NCBI GenBank assembly: GCA_035504175.1
Contig: DATJSJ010000273.1
Coordinates: 1-23,982, forward strand
Direction: 5' to 3'
Length of the DNA: 23,982 bases
Origin: DATJSJ01 sp035504175
GTDB lineage: Bacteria; Pseudomonadota; Alphaproteobacteria; Acetobacterales; Acetobacteraceae
Shown: in pieces, positions 15,745 through 23,498 of the stretch
Layout: each line of letters begins with the position of its first letter
How positions within the stretch are numbered: position 1 is the first letter of the stretch
Made by a program: the position numbers and the translations under genes
The notes under the pieces: generated by a model
Seen by the model: only the letters and a program-made list of their open reading frames with translations
Database searches by the model: none
What the model was told of the DNA's origin: nothing

Positions 15745-16524
15745 GTGACCGACAGCGACAGGCCGGATGTCCCGCTGATCAGCTTCTTCCGCTTCGTGCC
15801 GCAGGCGCGGTTGCCGCAACGGGCCGACCGTTCCGCCGCCGGTTCGCTTCCGACCCGCGCGTTCCGCTATTGCGACGCGGTCGTGACCGCCTCGGCCTTC
15901 GGCTACTACGTGTTCCCGCCGATGGATTTCAGCCTGCGGTGGGACGGCTACGAGGTCTCGTGGACCTGGCCCGGCGCGGAGGGATGGCAGCGTCTCAAGG
16001 CTGCCCAGTTCCCCGGCTTCGCCGCCGCCTTCGATGCCGTCGCGCCGGAGGAGGTCAAGGGATTTTCGCCGCCGTTCCTCGCGGCGCTGCAGGAGCCCGG
16101 GCTGGTGCAGCTCTGGAGCGGCCTGGTCGCACGCACCGCCCCCGGCTGGAGCCTGCTGCTCCGTGCCCCGGCCAATTTGCCCCGCAGCATCGGCTACGAG
16201 CCGTTCGAGGGCGTCATCGAGACCGATCGCTGGTTCGGCCCGCTGTTCAGCGCCATCCGCCTGACCCGCACCGGCGAGCCGATCGATTTCCGGGCCGAGT
16301 ATCCGCTGTTCCAGGCGCAGCCGATCCCGCGCGACGTCTACGCGGAGGCGACGCTGAACAATTACGAGCTGGTGCCCGGGCTGCGGCAGCTCGAGCCGGC
16401 GGACTGGGCCGCCTATCGCGACACCGTGGTGCGCCCGAACGTGCAGGAGCACCGGCCGCGCGGCCAGTATGCCGTCGATGTGCGCAAGCGCCGCCGATCC
16501 GACGACGCGCCGGACGGGGCCTAG
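15745..16524 (+). CDS. DUF6065-like protein, function unknown
   Basis: About 259 residues, soluble, without signal peptide. Recognisable blocks are PLISFFRFVPQARLPQRADR, an aromatic core YYVFPPMDFSLRWDGYEVSW, WSGLVARTAPGWSLLLRAPANLP, and GVIETDRWFGPLFSAIRLTR followed by EYPLFQAQPIPRDVY. This order resembles DUF6065 proteins (N-terminal proline-rich start, then a W-D-G strand, then a tryptophan-containing GWSLL segment). That assignment is from memory of the pattern and is moderate. GTG 15745 has GCGAGGG 4 bases upstream; GTG 15697 and TTG 15688 are alternatives without a site. It starts about 80 bases after the repeat gene and touches the hydrolase gene, so the three probably form one transcript. 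The C-terminus is basic. A role acting on or with the repeat protein is only inferred. Confidence 0.7.
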   Translation: MTDSDRPDVPLISFFRFVPQARLPQRADRSAAGSLPTRAFRYCDAVVTASAFGYYVFPPMDFSLRWDGYEVSWTWPGAEGWQRLKAAQFPGFAAAFDAVAPEEVKGFSPPFLAALQEPGLVQLWSGLVARTAPGWSLLLRAPANLPRSIGYEPFEGVIETDRWFGPLFSAIRLTRTGEPIDFRAEYPLFQAQPIPRDVYAEATLNNYELVPGLRQLEPADWAAYRDTVVRPNVQEHRPRGQYAVDVRKRRRSDDAPDGA

Positions 16525-16528
16525 CGCC

Positions 16529-17461
16529 GTGCCGCGATCTCGCGCCGGCGCGGCACCGCCCGCCCCCGAGCCGCCGCGCCGGTGGCCCTTCCGGTCCGCC
16601 TGGTGGCTGGCCGTGCTGCTGGCGATCGCGACAGCCCCTGCGCCCGCCGTCGCGGCGACGCCGTGCCCGCCGGACCAGCCGGCTCCCATCACGCTGCCGC
16701 ATCTGCGCCGCGCCCTCGCCGCGGGGGAGCAGCTCGTCATCGTCACGATCGGCTCCTCCTCGACCGAGAGCTGGCGCGCGTCCGACGGCGCGCATTCCTA
16801 TCCGGCCGTGCTGCAAGACGCCCTCGCCGCAGCCCTGCCGACAGAACACGTCGCCGTCCTCAACCGTGGCGTGAATGGGGAAGATGCGCCAGAAGAAATT
16901 GCGCGTCTCGGCGCGGATGCGCTGGCGGTGCGGCCGCAGCTGGTGATCTGGCAGGTCGGCGCGAACGGGGCGCTGCACGGCCTCGATCCGACGCTGTTCG
17001 CCCGCCTGGTCGGCGCCGGCATCCGGCGCGTGCGCGCGGCGGAAGCCGATCTGGTGCTGATGGACAATCAGCGGGCGCCGCGGCTGCTCGCCGCGCGGGA
17101 TGACAAGCCGATCGAGCAGACGCTGGCCCGGGTGGCAGCGGCCACGGGCACGCCGCTCTTCTCCCGCGACGCGCTGATGGCGCGGTGGGAGCGGCTTGGC
17201 TACCCGCCGGGCCTCTTCCTCGCGTCCGACCGGCTGCACCACAACGATCTCGGCTATCGCTGCATCGCCGAGGCGCTGGCGGCGCGGATCACCGCGGGAC
17301 TGGCGCTGTCGGCGGGGATGCCGTTGCAGGCGGCGACGCTCAGGCCGAGTCCCGCGCTGGCGCCGCAGGCGCTCGCACCGCGCCCGCGGTCAATAGGGCC
17401 GCCGCCGGCGGCCGGTCAGTCGCCTTCGGGGATGCCCGCCAGGCGCAACCCGGCGGCGTAA
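16529..17461 (+). CDS. Secreted or periplasmic SGNH/GDSL-type hydrolase
   Basis: An esterase-like enzyme of 310 residues. A basic start with RR at 17-18 is followed by a hydrophobic segment (SAWWLAVLLAIATAPAPAVA, residues 23-42) and an AVA-A cleavage-type site, so export is likely. The SGNH blocks are VTIGSSSTES (nucleophile Ser77, with Ser in place of the usual GDS Asp), Gly144 and Asn146 in QVGANGA, and the C-terminal DRLHHNDLGY with Asp234 and His237. GTG 16529 is 5 bases after the DUF6065-like stop; an in-frame ATG at 16469 would overlap that gene and add residues before the signal peptide. The substrate is unknown; exported relatives often deacetylate polysaccharides. The 3' end overlaps the convergent regulator by 46 bases. 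A proline-rich tail follows residue 285. Confidence 0.83.
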   Translation: MPRSRAGAAPPAPEPPRRWPFRSAWWLAVLLAIATAPAPAVAATPCPPDQPAPITLPHLRRALAAGEQLVIVTIGSSSTESWRASDGAHSYPAVLQDALAAALPTEHVAVLNRGVNGEDAPEEIARLGADALAVRPQLVIWQVGANGALHGLDPTLFARLVGAGIRRVRAAEADLVLMDNQRAPRLLAARDDKPIEQTLARVAAATGTPLFSRDALMARWERLGYPPGLFLASDRLHHNDLGYRCIAEALAARITAGLALSAGMPLQAATLRPSPALAPQALAPRPRSIGPPPAAGQSPSGMPARRNPAA

Positions 17462-19476
17462 TGCTCCCGGTCCTCCGGCCGCTCGAACGGGCTGCGCTGC
17501 AGGTAGCGGCGGACGGAGAAGTCCGGCTCGATCGACAGCAGCCGCCGTCGCACCAGCGCCGCCTCCTGCTCGAAGCCGATATGGCCGAGCGCCGCCAGAT
17601 AGTGCTTGCAGGTCGCCGACAGCATCGGGTTGAGCTCGCTGATCTGCCGGGCGGTCGCCACCGCGCTTTCGTAATTGTGCCGCAGCAGGTCGATGATCAG
17701 CGAGGCGCCGTCGAAGAAGAAGGCGTGCGGATCCATCGGTGACAGGCGCTTGTAGCGCAGGTAGCGCCGCTCCGCCTCGTCGAGCTGCCCGGCATAGGCG
17801 AGCGTGATCGCCGAGAACGCCCAGGCCATGGCGAGATTCGGGTTCTGCGACAGCGCCCGGTCATGCAGCGCCATGCCCTCGCGCAGTCGGTGGTGCAGGA
17901 AGGAGCGCACATGGCCGGCGATGGTCAGCGCCCGCGCATCCTGCGGATCGAGCGTGATCGCCCGCTCGGCGTGGCGCCCGGCCTGGACCAGCGCCTCGGA
18001 CGGATGCTGCGCCCAGCCCTGGCCGACATTGAAGATCTGCCAATAGGCCGACCAGGCATGCGCCGCGGCGTAGTCCGGCTCCACCCCGATGGCGCGCTCG
18101 AGCAGCTCGCCCGCCTCCGCGAACTCCTCGCGGTTCAGCCGGTCGATCAGCGGCAGAGCGCGCAGCACGAGATCGTAGGCGTTCGCGTCCTGGGCGGTGC
18201 GATGCGCGGCGCGGCGGCTCTCGATCTGCAGGATCTCCGGATCGATCTGCGCCACCACCTCGGCGGCCACCTCGTCCTGCAGGGTCAGCAGGTCGTGCGC
18301 CTGACGGTCGAAGCGGCGCGCCCAGACCACCTGGTTGCCGGCCCGCAGATCGAGCAGGCGGAGGGTGATGCGCACCCGGCGGGCGGCACGCTGGATCGTG
18401 CCGTCGAGCAGGAAGTCGAGGCCGAAGGTGCGGCGGATCGCGGTCTCGTCGCGGGTCTGCTGCGCCATGCGGGCGAGCGAGGTCGAGGAGACCAGGAACA
18501 TCCAGCGGAAGCGGGCCAGCGCCGAGGTGATCTCCTCGGCCAGGCCGAACGCGAGATGGCTCTCCGCCTCGTCGGTGCCGACGAGTTGCAGCGGCAGCAC
18601 GCCGACCTTGGCGCCGCCCCGCGACGGCACCGCCGGCGGCGCTTCCATCCGCGCGCCCTCGGAGGGCGCGAAGGGAAGCTGCGGCGCCGCCTTGCCGGTG
18701 CGGATCTCGCCCAGCAGGCGCTGGGTTTCCGGCGACGGCGCGGCATCGAGCAGATCGGCCAGCACGGCGCGGCAGCGCTCATAGGTCTGGATCGCCATGC
18801 CGCGCTCGCCGCGCGCCGCATGCGCCCGCATCAGCGCCCGCCACGCGCCCTCATGCGCGCGGTCGATCGCCAGGAGCTGCTGCGCGGCGGTGATCGCCGC
18901 CTCGGGCTCGAGCTGCTCGCGCAGCAGCATCTCCGCCACGGTCCGGGCGCGGTCGCGCAGCCGCTCGCGCTCCACCGCCAGCCACGAATCGAACGCAGGA
19001 TCGACGCCGTCCAGCTCCTCCAGCAGCTCGCCGTCGAGCAGCGCCAGCGAAGCCGGCTGCTGCGGCGTCGCCCGCAGCACCTCCTCGACATCGATCCAGA
19101 CCGCGCCGGGCTTCAGCGCCAGGTGGTCGCGGTTGACCACCATCACTTCCGACTTGGCCGGCGACAGCGAGTCGAGCAGCCGGTGGATCTCCTGCCGCAG
19201 CGAAGCGCGGGCCTGCTCCTCCGGCCGGCGGCTCCACAGCATCTCGGCGAGCCGCGAGCGCAGCACCGGGCGGGGCGCGCTCAGCGCCACCACGGCGAGC
19301 AGCGCCCGGGTCTTGCGCCCGGGCGGCAACACGCTCTCCTGCGCGAGCGTCCACGCCTCCATCTGGCCGATCAGCCGCAGCCGCACCACGACGGCATTGG
19401 GTTCCGCTGGCATGTTCGATGGGGTAGGGCTCGACACCGGAGCCGGGGGCTGCGGCCGGGACAAGACGCTGCTCAT
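17416..19476 (-). CDS. SARP-like regulator: winged helix, BTAD, TolB-like domain and TPR repeats
   Basis: A 686-residue cytoplasmic one-component regulator. Residues about 30-105 form a winged helix of the OmpR/SARP kind (VRLRLIGQMEAW, then LLAVVALSAPRPVLRSRLAE and a MLW turn). Residues 125-260 are the bacterial transcriptional activator (BTAD) helices ending RCRAVLADLLDAAPSPETQRLL. Residues 288-415 resemble the TolB N-terminal/adenylate-cyclase-associated domain (AKVGVLPLQLVG, then AFGLAEEITSALARFRW, LDGTIQRAARRVRITLRLLD). From 430 to the end are several TPR-like helix pairs. Regulators of this layout are common in alphaproteobacteria and often sit beside specialised peptide or metabolite genes (established loosely; not checked). 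ATG 19476 has only a weak ribosome-binding site, and Met22 (19413) is an alternative. It converges with the hydrolase gene, overlapping its end. Confidence 0.88.
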   Translation of the reverse strand: MSSVLSRPQPPAPVSSPTPSNMPAEPNAVVVRLRLIGQMEAWTLAQESVLPPGRKTRALLAVVALSAPRPVLRSRLAEMLWSRRPEEQARASLRQEIHRLLDSLSPAKSEVMVVNRDHLALKPGAVWIDVEEVLRATPQQPASLALLDGELLEELDGVDPAFDSWLAVERERLRDRARTVAEMLLREQLEPEAAITAAQQLLAIDRAHEGAWRALMRAHAARGERGMAIQTYERCRAVLADLLDAAPSPETQRLLGEIRTGKAAPQLPFAPSEGARMEAPPAVPSRGGAKVGVLPLQLVGTDEAESHLAFGLAEEITSALARFRWMFLVSSTSLARMAQQTRDETAIRRTFGLDFLLDGTIQRAARRVRITLRLLDLRAGNQVVWARRFDRQAHDLLTLQDEVAAEVVAQIDPEILQIESRRAAHRTAQDANAYDLVLRALPLIDRLNREEFAEAGELLERAIGVEPDYAAAHAWSAYWQIFNVGQGWAQHPSEALVQAGRHAERAITLDPQDARALTIAGHVRSFLHHRLREGMALHDRALSQNPNLAMAWAFSAITLAYAGQLDEAERRYLRYKRLSPMDPHAFFFDGASLIIDLLRHNYESAVATARQISELNPMLSATCKHYLAALGHIGFEQEAALVRRRLLSIEPDFSVRRYLQRSPFERPEDREHYAAGLRLAGIPEGD

Positions 19477-19588
19477 CGCACCATCAGGATGAAGTTCCTA
19501 CACGCAAAATCAATACTCGCCGGCCTCCGGCAACCCATTGCCCGGGATCGCATTCGTCACGTCGGAGAGACAATCACCATACGCTGAC

Positions 19589-20965
19589 TCACACCTGCGC
19601 GTCACGCAAGATGTGACGCACATCTCCCGCCCACATTCCCTGGTATTGCTTCAGCCAGTGCTCCGCCTGGGTCGGCGCGCCGGCCACGATCGCCGCCAGC
19701 GGCGCCAGATAGCGTCGTTCGTCCCGCCCGGCGGCGTCGAGTCGCGCCCGGGCGCTGAGCCCCTGCTCGGCGATCGCCACCACCTCGCGCGCCAGGTCGC
19801 GCAGCCGGCCGCCCTGCCAGGGCGTCTCCAGCCCGAGCCGCGGCACCAGCGGCCGCAGTGCGGCATAGTCCTGCCAGGGCCGGCGCCGCACCAGCGCCCA
19901 GGCCGCCTCCAGCGCCGCCGGGTCGTAGAGCAGCCCGACCCAGAGCGCCGACTGCGCCAGCATCATCGCCGGGCTGCCGGCGTCGGCGCCGCGCATTTCC
20001 AGGAAGCGCTTCAGCCGCACGTCGGTGAACACGGTGGTCATGTGGTCGGCGAAATCGCCGAGCGTCGCCGGTCCGAGCGGCGGGCTGCCGGGCGGCGCCT
20101 CCAGCCGACCCTCGAGGTGCCGGCGGAAGGACTGGCCGGCCAGGTCGACATACTGCCCGTCGCGCAGCACGAAATACATTGGCACGTCGAGCAGCCAATC
20201 GACGTAACGCTCGAAGCCGAACCCGTCCTCGAAGGCGACGGCAGGGATGCCGGTGCGGTCCGGGTCCGTATCGGTCCAGACCCGCGCCCGCGCGGAGAGG
20301 AGACCGTTCGGCCGCCCCTCGGTGAACGGCGAGTTGGCGAACAGCGCGGTCGCGACCGGCTGCAGCAGCAGCCCGACCCGGAACTTGCGGACCATGTCGG
20401 CTTCCGAGCCGTAGTCGAGATTCACCTGCACCGTGCAGGTGCGCAGCATCATGTCGAGGCCGAGGCTGCCGCGGGTCGGCATGTAGCGCCGCATGATCGC
20501 GTAGCGGCTCTTCGGCATCCACGGCATGTCCTCGCGCCGCGCCAGCGGATGGAAGCCGAGTGGTGCGAAGCCGAGCCCGCGCGGTGCCGCGACCGCGCGC
20601 AGCGCCGCGAAATGCGCCGCCAGTTCGGCTTCGGTCGCGTGCAGGTCGGCGAGCGGGGCGCCGGAGAGCTCGAACTGGCCGCCCGGCTCGAGCGAGATCG
20701 AGGCGCCGTCCTGCGACAGGCCGATGATCCGGCCGTTGTCGGAAATCCGCCGCCAGCCGGCCTGCGCCGCCAGCGCCTCGAGCAGGTCGCGGATGCCGTC
20801 CGGCTCGTAGGGCGGCGGCGCAAGGTCGCTCTGGCGAAATCCGAACTTCTCGTGCTCGGTGCCGATCCGCCAGGTTTCCGGCGGTTTGCAGCCGGCGGCG
20901 ATGAACTCGGCCAGCTGACGCAGCGAGGTGATCGGCGTCGCGTCGGCTTCTCCGGGGTTCGACAT
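19589..20965 (-). CDS. gshA: Glutamate-cysteine ligase (plant-type GCS2 family)
   Basis: First step of glutathione synthesis: ATP-dependent joining of glutamate and cysteine in the cytoplasm. The protein has 458 residues, in the size range of plant-type alphaproteobacterial enzymes. Motifs include IGTEHEKFGF, ISLEPGGQFELSG, WMPKSRYAIMRRYMP, RTCTVQVNLDYGSE, ANSPFTEG and MRGADAG. It ends QYQGMWAGDVRHILRDAQV. GAGGACGA precedes ATG 20965; the open frame extends to 21082 but overlaps rsmE. A 7-bp inverted repeat (GCGTCAC / GTGACGC, 19599-19619) overlaps its last codons. It follows rsmE by 26 bases on the same strand, and the gshA-rsmE-ubiA grouping is typical of alphaproteobacteria. Confidence 0.96.
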   Translation of the reverse strand: MSNPGEADATPITSLRQLAEFIAAGCKPPETWRIGTEHEKFGFRQSDLAPPPYEPDGIRDLLEALAAQAGWRRISDNGRIIGLSQDGASISLEPGGQFELSGAPLADLHATEAELAAHFAALRAVAAPRGLGFAPLGFHPLARREDMPWMPKSRYAIMRRYMPTRGSLGLDMMLRTCTVQVNLDYGSEADMVRKFRVGLLLQPVATALFANSPFTEGRPNGLLSARARVWTDTDPDRTGIPAVAFEDGFGFERYVDWLLDVPMYFVLRDGQYVDLAGQSFRRHLEGRLEAPPGSPPLGPATLGDFADHMTTVFTDVRLKRFLEMRGADAGSPAMMLAQSALWVGLLYDPAALEAAWALVRRRPWQDYAALRPLVPRLGLETPWQGGRLRDLAREVVAIAEQGLSARARLDAAGRDERRYLAPLAAIVAGAPTQAEHWLKQYQGMWAGDVRHILRDAQV

Positions 20966-20991
20966 TCGTCCTCGAGGTCGGGCTGGTGCGG

Positions 20992-21771
20992 TCAGGCCGG
21001 GGGCAATGCGGCATTGCGCCCGGGTACGGTCTCCGGTCCCGGCGCCGCCTGCCCCCGCTCTGCCTGTGCCGCGCCGGACCACGCCGCCTGCAGCAGCGAC
21101 AACCCGGCGACGACAGCGGTCTCGGCTCGGAGGATGCGCGGCCCCAGCGACAGAGGGACAACAAAGGGACGCGGCCTGAGCCCGTCAAGTTCTGCCGCGC
21201 CGAAGCCGCCCTCCGGGCCGACCAGAAGTCCGCCGGCGGCGACCGGCGCCGCCGGCGCGCCAGTCCGCTCCACCGCCACCGCCAGGCGCCGCCCGACCGG
21301 CCAGCGATCGAGCAGCGCCGGCAGCGGCAGTGCGGGGTGCAGCACCGGTACGCTCAGGCGCTCGCACTGCTCGGCCGCCTCGGTCGCGATCGCCGCCAGC
21401 CGCTCCAGCCGTAGATGCGCGGCGTTGGTGTGGGCGGTCAGCACCGGCTGGATCACCGCGGTGCCCATCTCGGTCGCCTGCCGCACCACGAGCTCGGTCG
21501 CATCCCGCTTCAGCACCGCGAAGGCGAGCCAGAGATCCGGCTCCGCCGCCTGTGGCCGCACCCGGCGCGATACCGCGAAGCTGCCCTGCTCGCGCCGCAG
21601 CCCGGCGATCGCGGCCTCCCACTCGCCCTCGCTGCCGTTGAACAGGCGCACCGCATCGCCGGCGCTGCGCCGCATGACGTGCGCGAGGTAGTGCGCCTGG
21701 GCGGCGGTGGCGGAAACGACGGCGCCCTCGTATAGCGGGGCGGCCACGAACAGACGGATGCTTCCGGCCAT
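20992..21771 (-). CDS. rsmE: 16S rRNA (uracil-1498-N3)-methyltransferase RsmE
   Basis: SPOUT-class methyltransferase that modifies U1498 of 16S rRNA, 259 residues. It begins MAGSIRLFVAAPLYEGAVVS and has the early AQAHYLAHVMRRSAGDAVRLF block. The SAM-binding trefoil knot follows (GLLVGPEGGFGAAELDGL and LGPRILRAETAVVAGLSLLQ). The start at 21771 matches family length; the frame runs to 21840 but that part overlaps ubiA. GGGAG lies 14 bases upstream, a loose ribosome-binding site. It forms an operon with gshA and diverges from ubiA with overlapping start codons. Confidence 0.95.
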   Translation of the reverse strand: MAGSIRLFVAAPLYEGAVVSATAAQAHYLAHVMRRSAGDAVRLFNGSEGEWEAAIAGLRREQGSFAVSRRVRPQAAEPDLWLAFAVLKRDATELVVRQATEMGTAVIQPVLTAHTNAAHLRLERLAAIATEAAEQCERLSVPVLHPALPLPALLDRWPVGRRLAVAVERTGAPAAPVAAGGLLVGPEGGFGAAELDGLRPRPFVVPLSLGPRILRAETAVVAGLSLLQAAWSGAAQAERGQAAPGPETVPGRNAALPPA

Positions 21772-22726
21772 GGCGCAGGCAACGCTCCCTTCCGGGCCCG
21801 GCGCCGGGCCGCTTCCCCCCGGTGCCGCGCGCGGCCACACCGATATCGTCGCGCACGGCTGGGTGTCGCGCCTGCCCGCGTCGTGGCGGCCCTACGCGCT
21901 GCTCGCGCGGCTGGACCGGCCGATCGGGGTGTGGCTGCTGTTCCTGCCCGGCGCCTGGGGCATTCTGCTGGCCCGCCGGCCGGATGGCGAGAGCCTGCGG
22001 CTGCTGCTGCTGTTCGCACTCGGCAGCGTGGTGATGCGGGCCGCCGGATGCGTCGTCAACGATCTCTGGGATCGCGATCTCGATCGAATGGTCAGCCGCA
22101 CCGCCGGCCGGCCGCTCGCCGCCGGTATGCTGCGGCCACGCCAGGCGCTCGCCTTCCTCGCCGCGCTGCTGCTGCTCGGGCTCGCGGTTCTGCTGCAGCT
22201 CAACCGGCGAACCGAGGTGCTGGGCGTCGCCTCGCTGCTGCTGGTGGCGCTCTATCCGCTGGCCAAGCGGGTCACCTGGTGGCCGCAGCTCGTCATGGGC
22301 TTCACCTTCGGCATGGGCGCGCCGATGGGCTTCCTCGCCGCCGGCGGCCGGGTCGGGCCGGCCTGGGCCGCCCTCTATGCCGCGGCGATCCTGTGGGATC
22401 TCGGCTTCGACACGATCTACGCGCACCAGGATCGCGAGGACGACGCGCTGGTCGGGGTGAAATCGACCGCCCTTCTGTTCGGCCCGGCGACGCGCCGGTT
22501 CCTCGCCGCCTGCTACGTCGCGACGCTGGCGCTGCTGGCCCTGGCCGGGGCGCTGGCCGGGCTGCGGCCGGCCTTCTACCCGGCGCTGCTGCTGCCGGCG
22601 GCGCTGCTCGCCTGGCAGGTGGTACGGCTCGACATCGACGACCCGGCCCTCTGCCTGCGGCTGTTCCGGCTGAATCGCGAGACCGGCATCGCCGCGGCCC
22701 TGGCGCTGCTGCTCGGCTGGCTGTGA
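21770..22726 (+). CDS. ubiA: 4-hydroxybenzoate polyprenyltransferase (ubiquinone biosynthesis)
   Basis: Integral membrane prenyltransferase that joins the polyprenyl tail to 4-hydroxybenzoate, 318 residues with eight or nine helices. The two Asp-rich motifs are visible: NDLWDRDLDRMVSR (Asn97-) and DTIYAHQDREDD (Asp214-), plus WVSRLPASWRPYALLARLDR at the start. ATG 21770 is the last reasonable start before the conserved helix; 21758 is an in-frame alternative. It lacks a clear ribosome-binding site and its start overlaps rsmE's on the other strand (see findings). It is followed by a methyltransferase with a 4-base overlap (GTGA). Confidence 0.95.
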   Translation: MAQATLPSGPGAGPLPPGAARGHTDIVAHGWVSRLPASWRPYALLARLDRPIGVWLLFLPGAWGILLARRPDGESLRLLLLFALGSVVMRAAGCVVNDLWDRDLDRMVSRTAGRPLAAGMLRPRQALAFLAALLLLGLAVLLQLNRRTEVLGVASLLLVALYPLAKRVTWWPQLVMGFTFGMGAPMGFLAAGGRVGPAWAALYAAAILWDLGFDTIYAHQDREDDALVGVKSTALLFGPATRRFLAACYVATLALLALAGALAGLRPAFYPALLLPAALLAWQVVRLDIDDPALCLRLFRLNRETGIAAALALLLGWL

Positions 22727-23382
22727 GCGCCGCGGCAGCGGACGCGGACGCCGCGGACTTTATCCGCACCAACACGCGACCGGGTGCCGCGCCGCTGGTG
22801 CCAGAGATCACGCTCTGCCTCGCGAGCGAGATCACGCCGATCTGGCAGGCGAGCGAGGACTGGCTGCGCGCGCGCAACGTCGAGCCGCCGTTCTGGGCCT
22901 TCGCCTGGCCCGGCGGGCAGGCGATCGCCCGCCACCTGCTTGATCACCCCGTGGCGGTGGCCGGCCGACGGGTGCTCGACTTCGCCGCCGGCGGCGGCAT
23001 CGCGGCGATCGCCGCCGCTCGCGCCGGCGCGGCATCGGTGGAGGCGGCGGAGATCGACCCGGTCGCGGCGGCGGCGATCCGGCTCAACGCCGCGACCAAC
23101 CGGGTGGCGGTCGCGGTGACGGCGCGGGACGTGGTCGGCGAGGCCTGCCGCTGGGACCTGATCCTGTGCGGCGACGTCTGCTACGAGGCGCCGATGACCC
23201 GCCACATCCTGCCCTGGCTGCGGCAGATGGCGACGCAGGCGGCGCTGTGGCTCGCGGATCCGGGCCGCGCCTATCTGCCCGCGAGCGGTCTCGTGCCGTT
23301 CGCGGACTATCAGGTGCCGACCACGACGGAGCTCGAGGACCGGACGGAGCGGCGGGTGACGCTGTACCGGCTGCGGCCGTAG
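22723..23382 (+). CDS. Class I SAM-dependent methyltransferase, ETF-beta lysine methyltransferase (METTL20)-like
   Basis: 219-residue Rossmann methyltransferase. The pattern is PPFWAFAWPGGQAIARHLLD, motif I VLDFAAGGGIAAIAAARAGA, acidic residue in AAEIDPVAAAAIRLNA, then DLILCGDVCYE (post-motif like METTL20/EtfBKMT), and ALWLADPGRAYLP. Bacterial relatives trimethylate lysines of electron-transfer flavoprotein beta; another protein substrate cannot be excluded. GTG 22723 overlaps the ubiA stop (GTGA), which implies translational coupling. The fit of family length supports this start. Confidence 0.87.
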   Translation: MSAAAADADAADFIRTNTRPGAAPLVPEITLCLASEITPIWQASEDWLRARNVEPPFWAFAWPGGQAIARHLLDHPVAVAGRRVLDFAAGGGIAAIAAARAGAASVEAAEIDPVAAAAIRLNAATNRVAVAVTARDVVGEACRWDLILCGDVCYEAPMTRHILPWLRQMATQAALWLADPGRAYLPASGLVPFADYQVPTTTELEDRTERRVTLYRLRP

Positions 23383-23450
23383 CACCGTCCGGGGTGGCAG
23401 CCCGGGCGCAGGTCCTCGGACGGACTGGCACTGATTGACTGCCAATAAGC

Positions 23451-23476
23451 CCGCCAGGCGCCGCGGCGCCTGGCGG
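23451..23476. promoter_or_regulatory. 26-nt perfect palindrome upstream of the YciI-like gene
   Basis: CCGCCAGGCGCC (23451-23462) is followed by GC and then its exact reverse complement GGCGCCTGGCGG (23465-23476). In RNA this gives an 11-12 bp hairpin. It lies 69 bases after the methyltransferase stop and 9 bases before the ribosome-binding site of the next gene. No T-run follows, so a terminator is doubtful; an operator or leader hairpin fits equally. Confidence 0.65.
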
Positions 23477-23498
23477 AGAAAGAGCAGGAGACGCTCCC

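Noticed and set aside
14926..16746. Long minus-strand open frame across the repeat array and the DUF6065-like gene
   Set aside because: It crosses the whole repeat and two plus-strand genes, lacks a ribosome-binding site, and is open because the 57-bp unit has no stop in that frame and the region is GC-rich.
17863..19587. Plus-strand open frame antisense to the SARP-like regulator
   Set aside because: Composition is rich in Arg, His, Gln and Leu, with no ribosome-binding site; the minus-strand protein shows clear domains.
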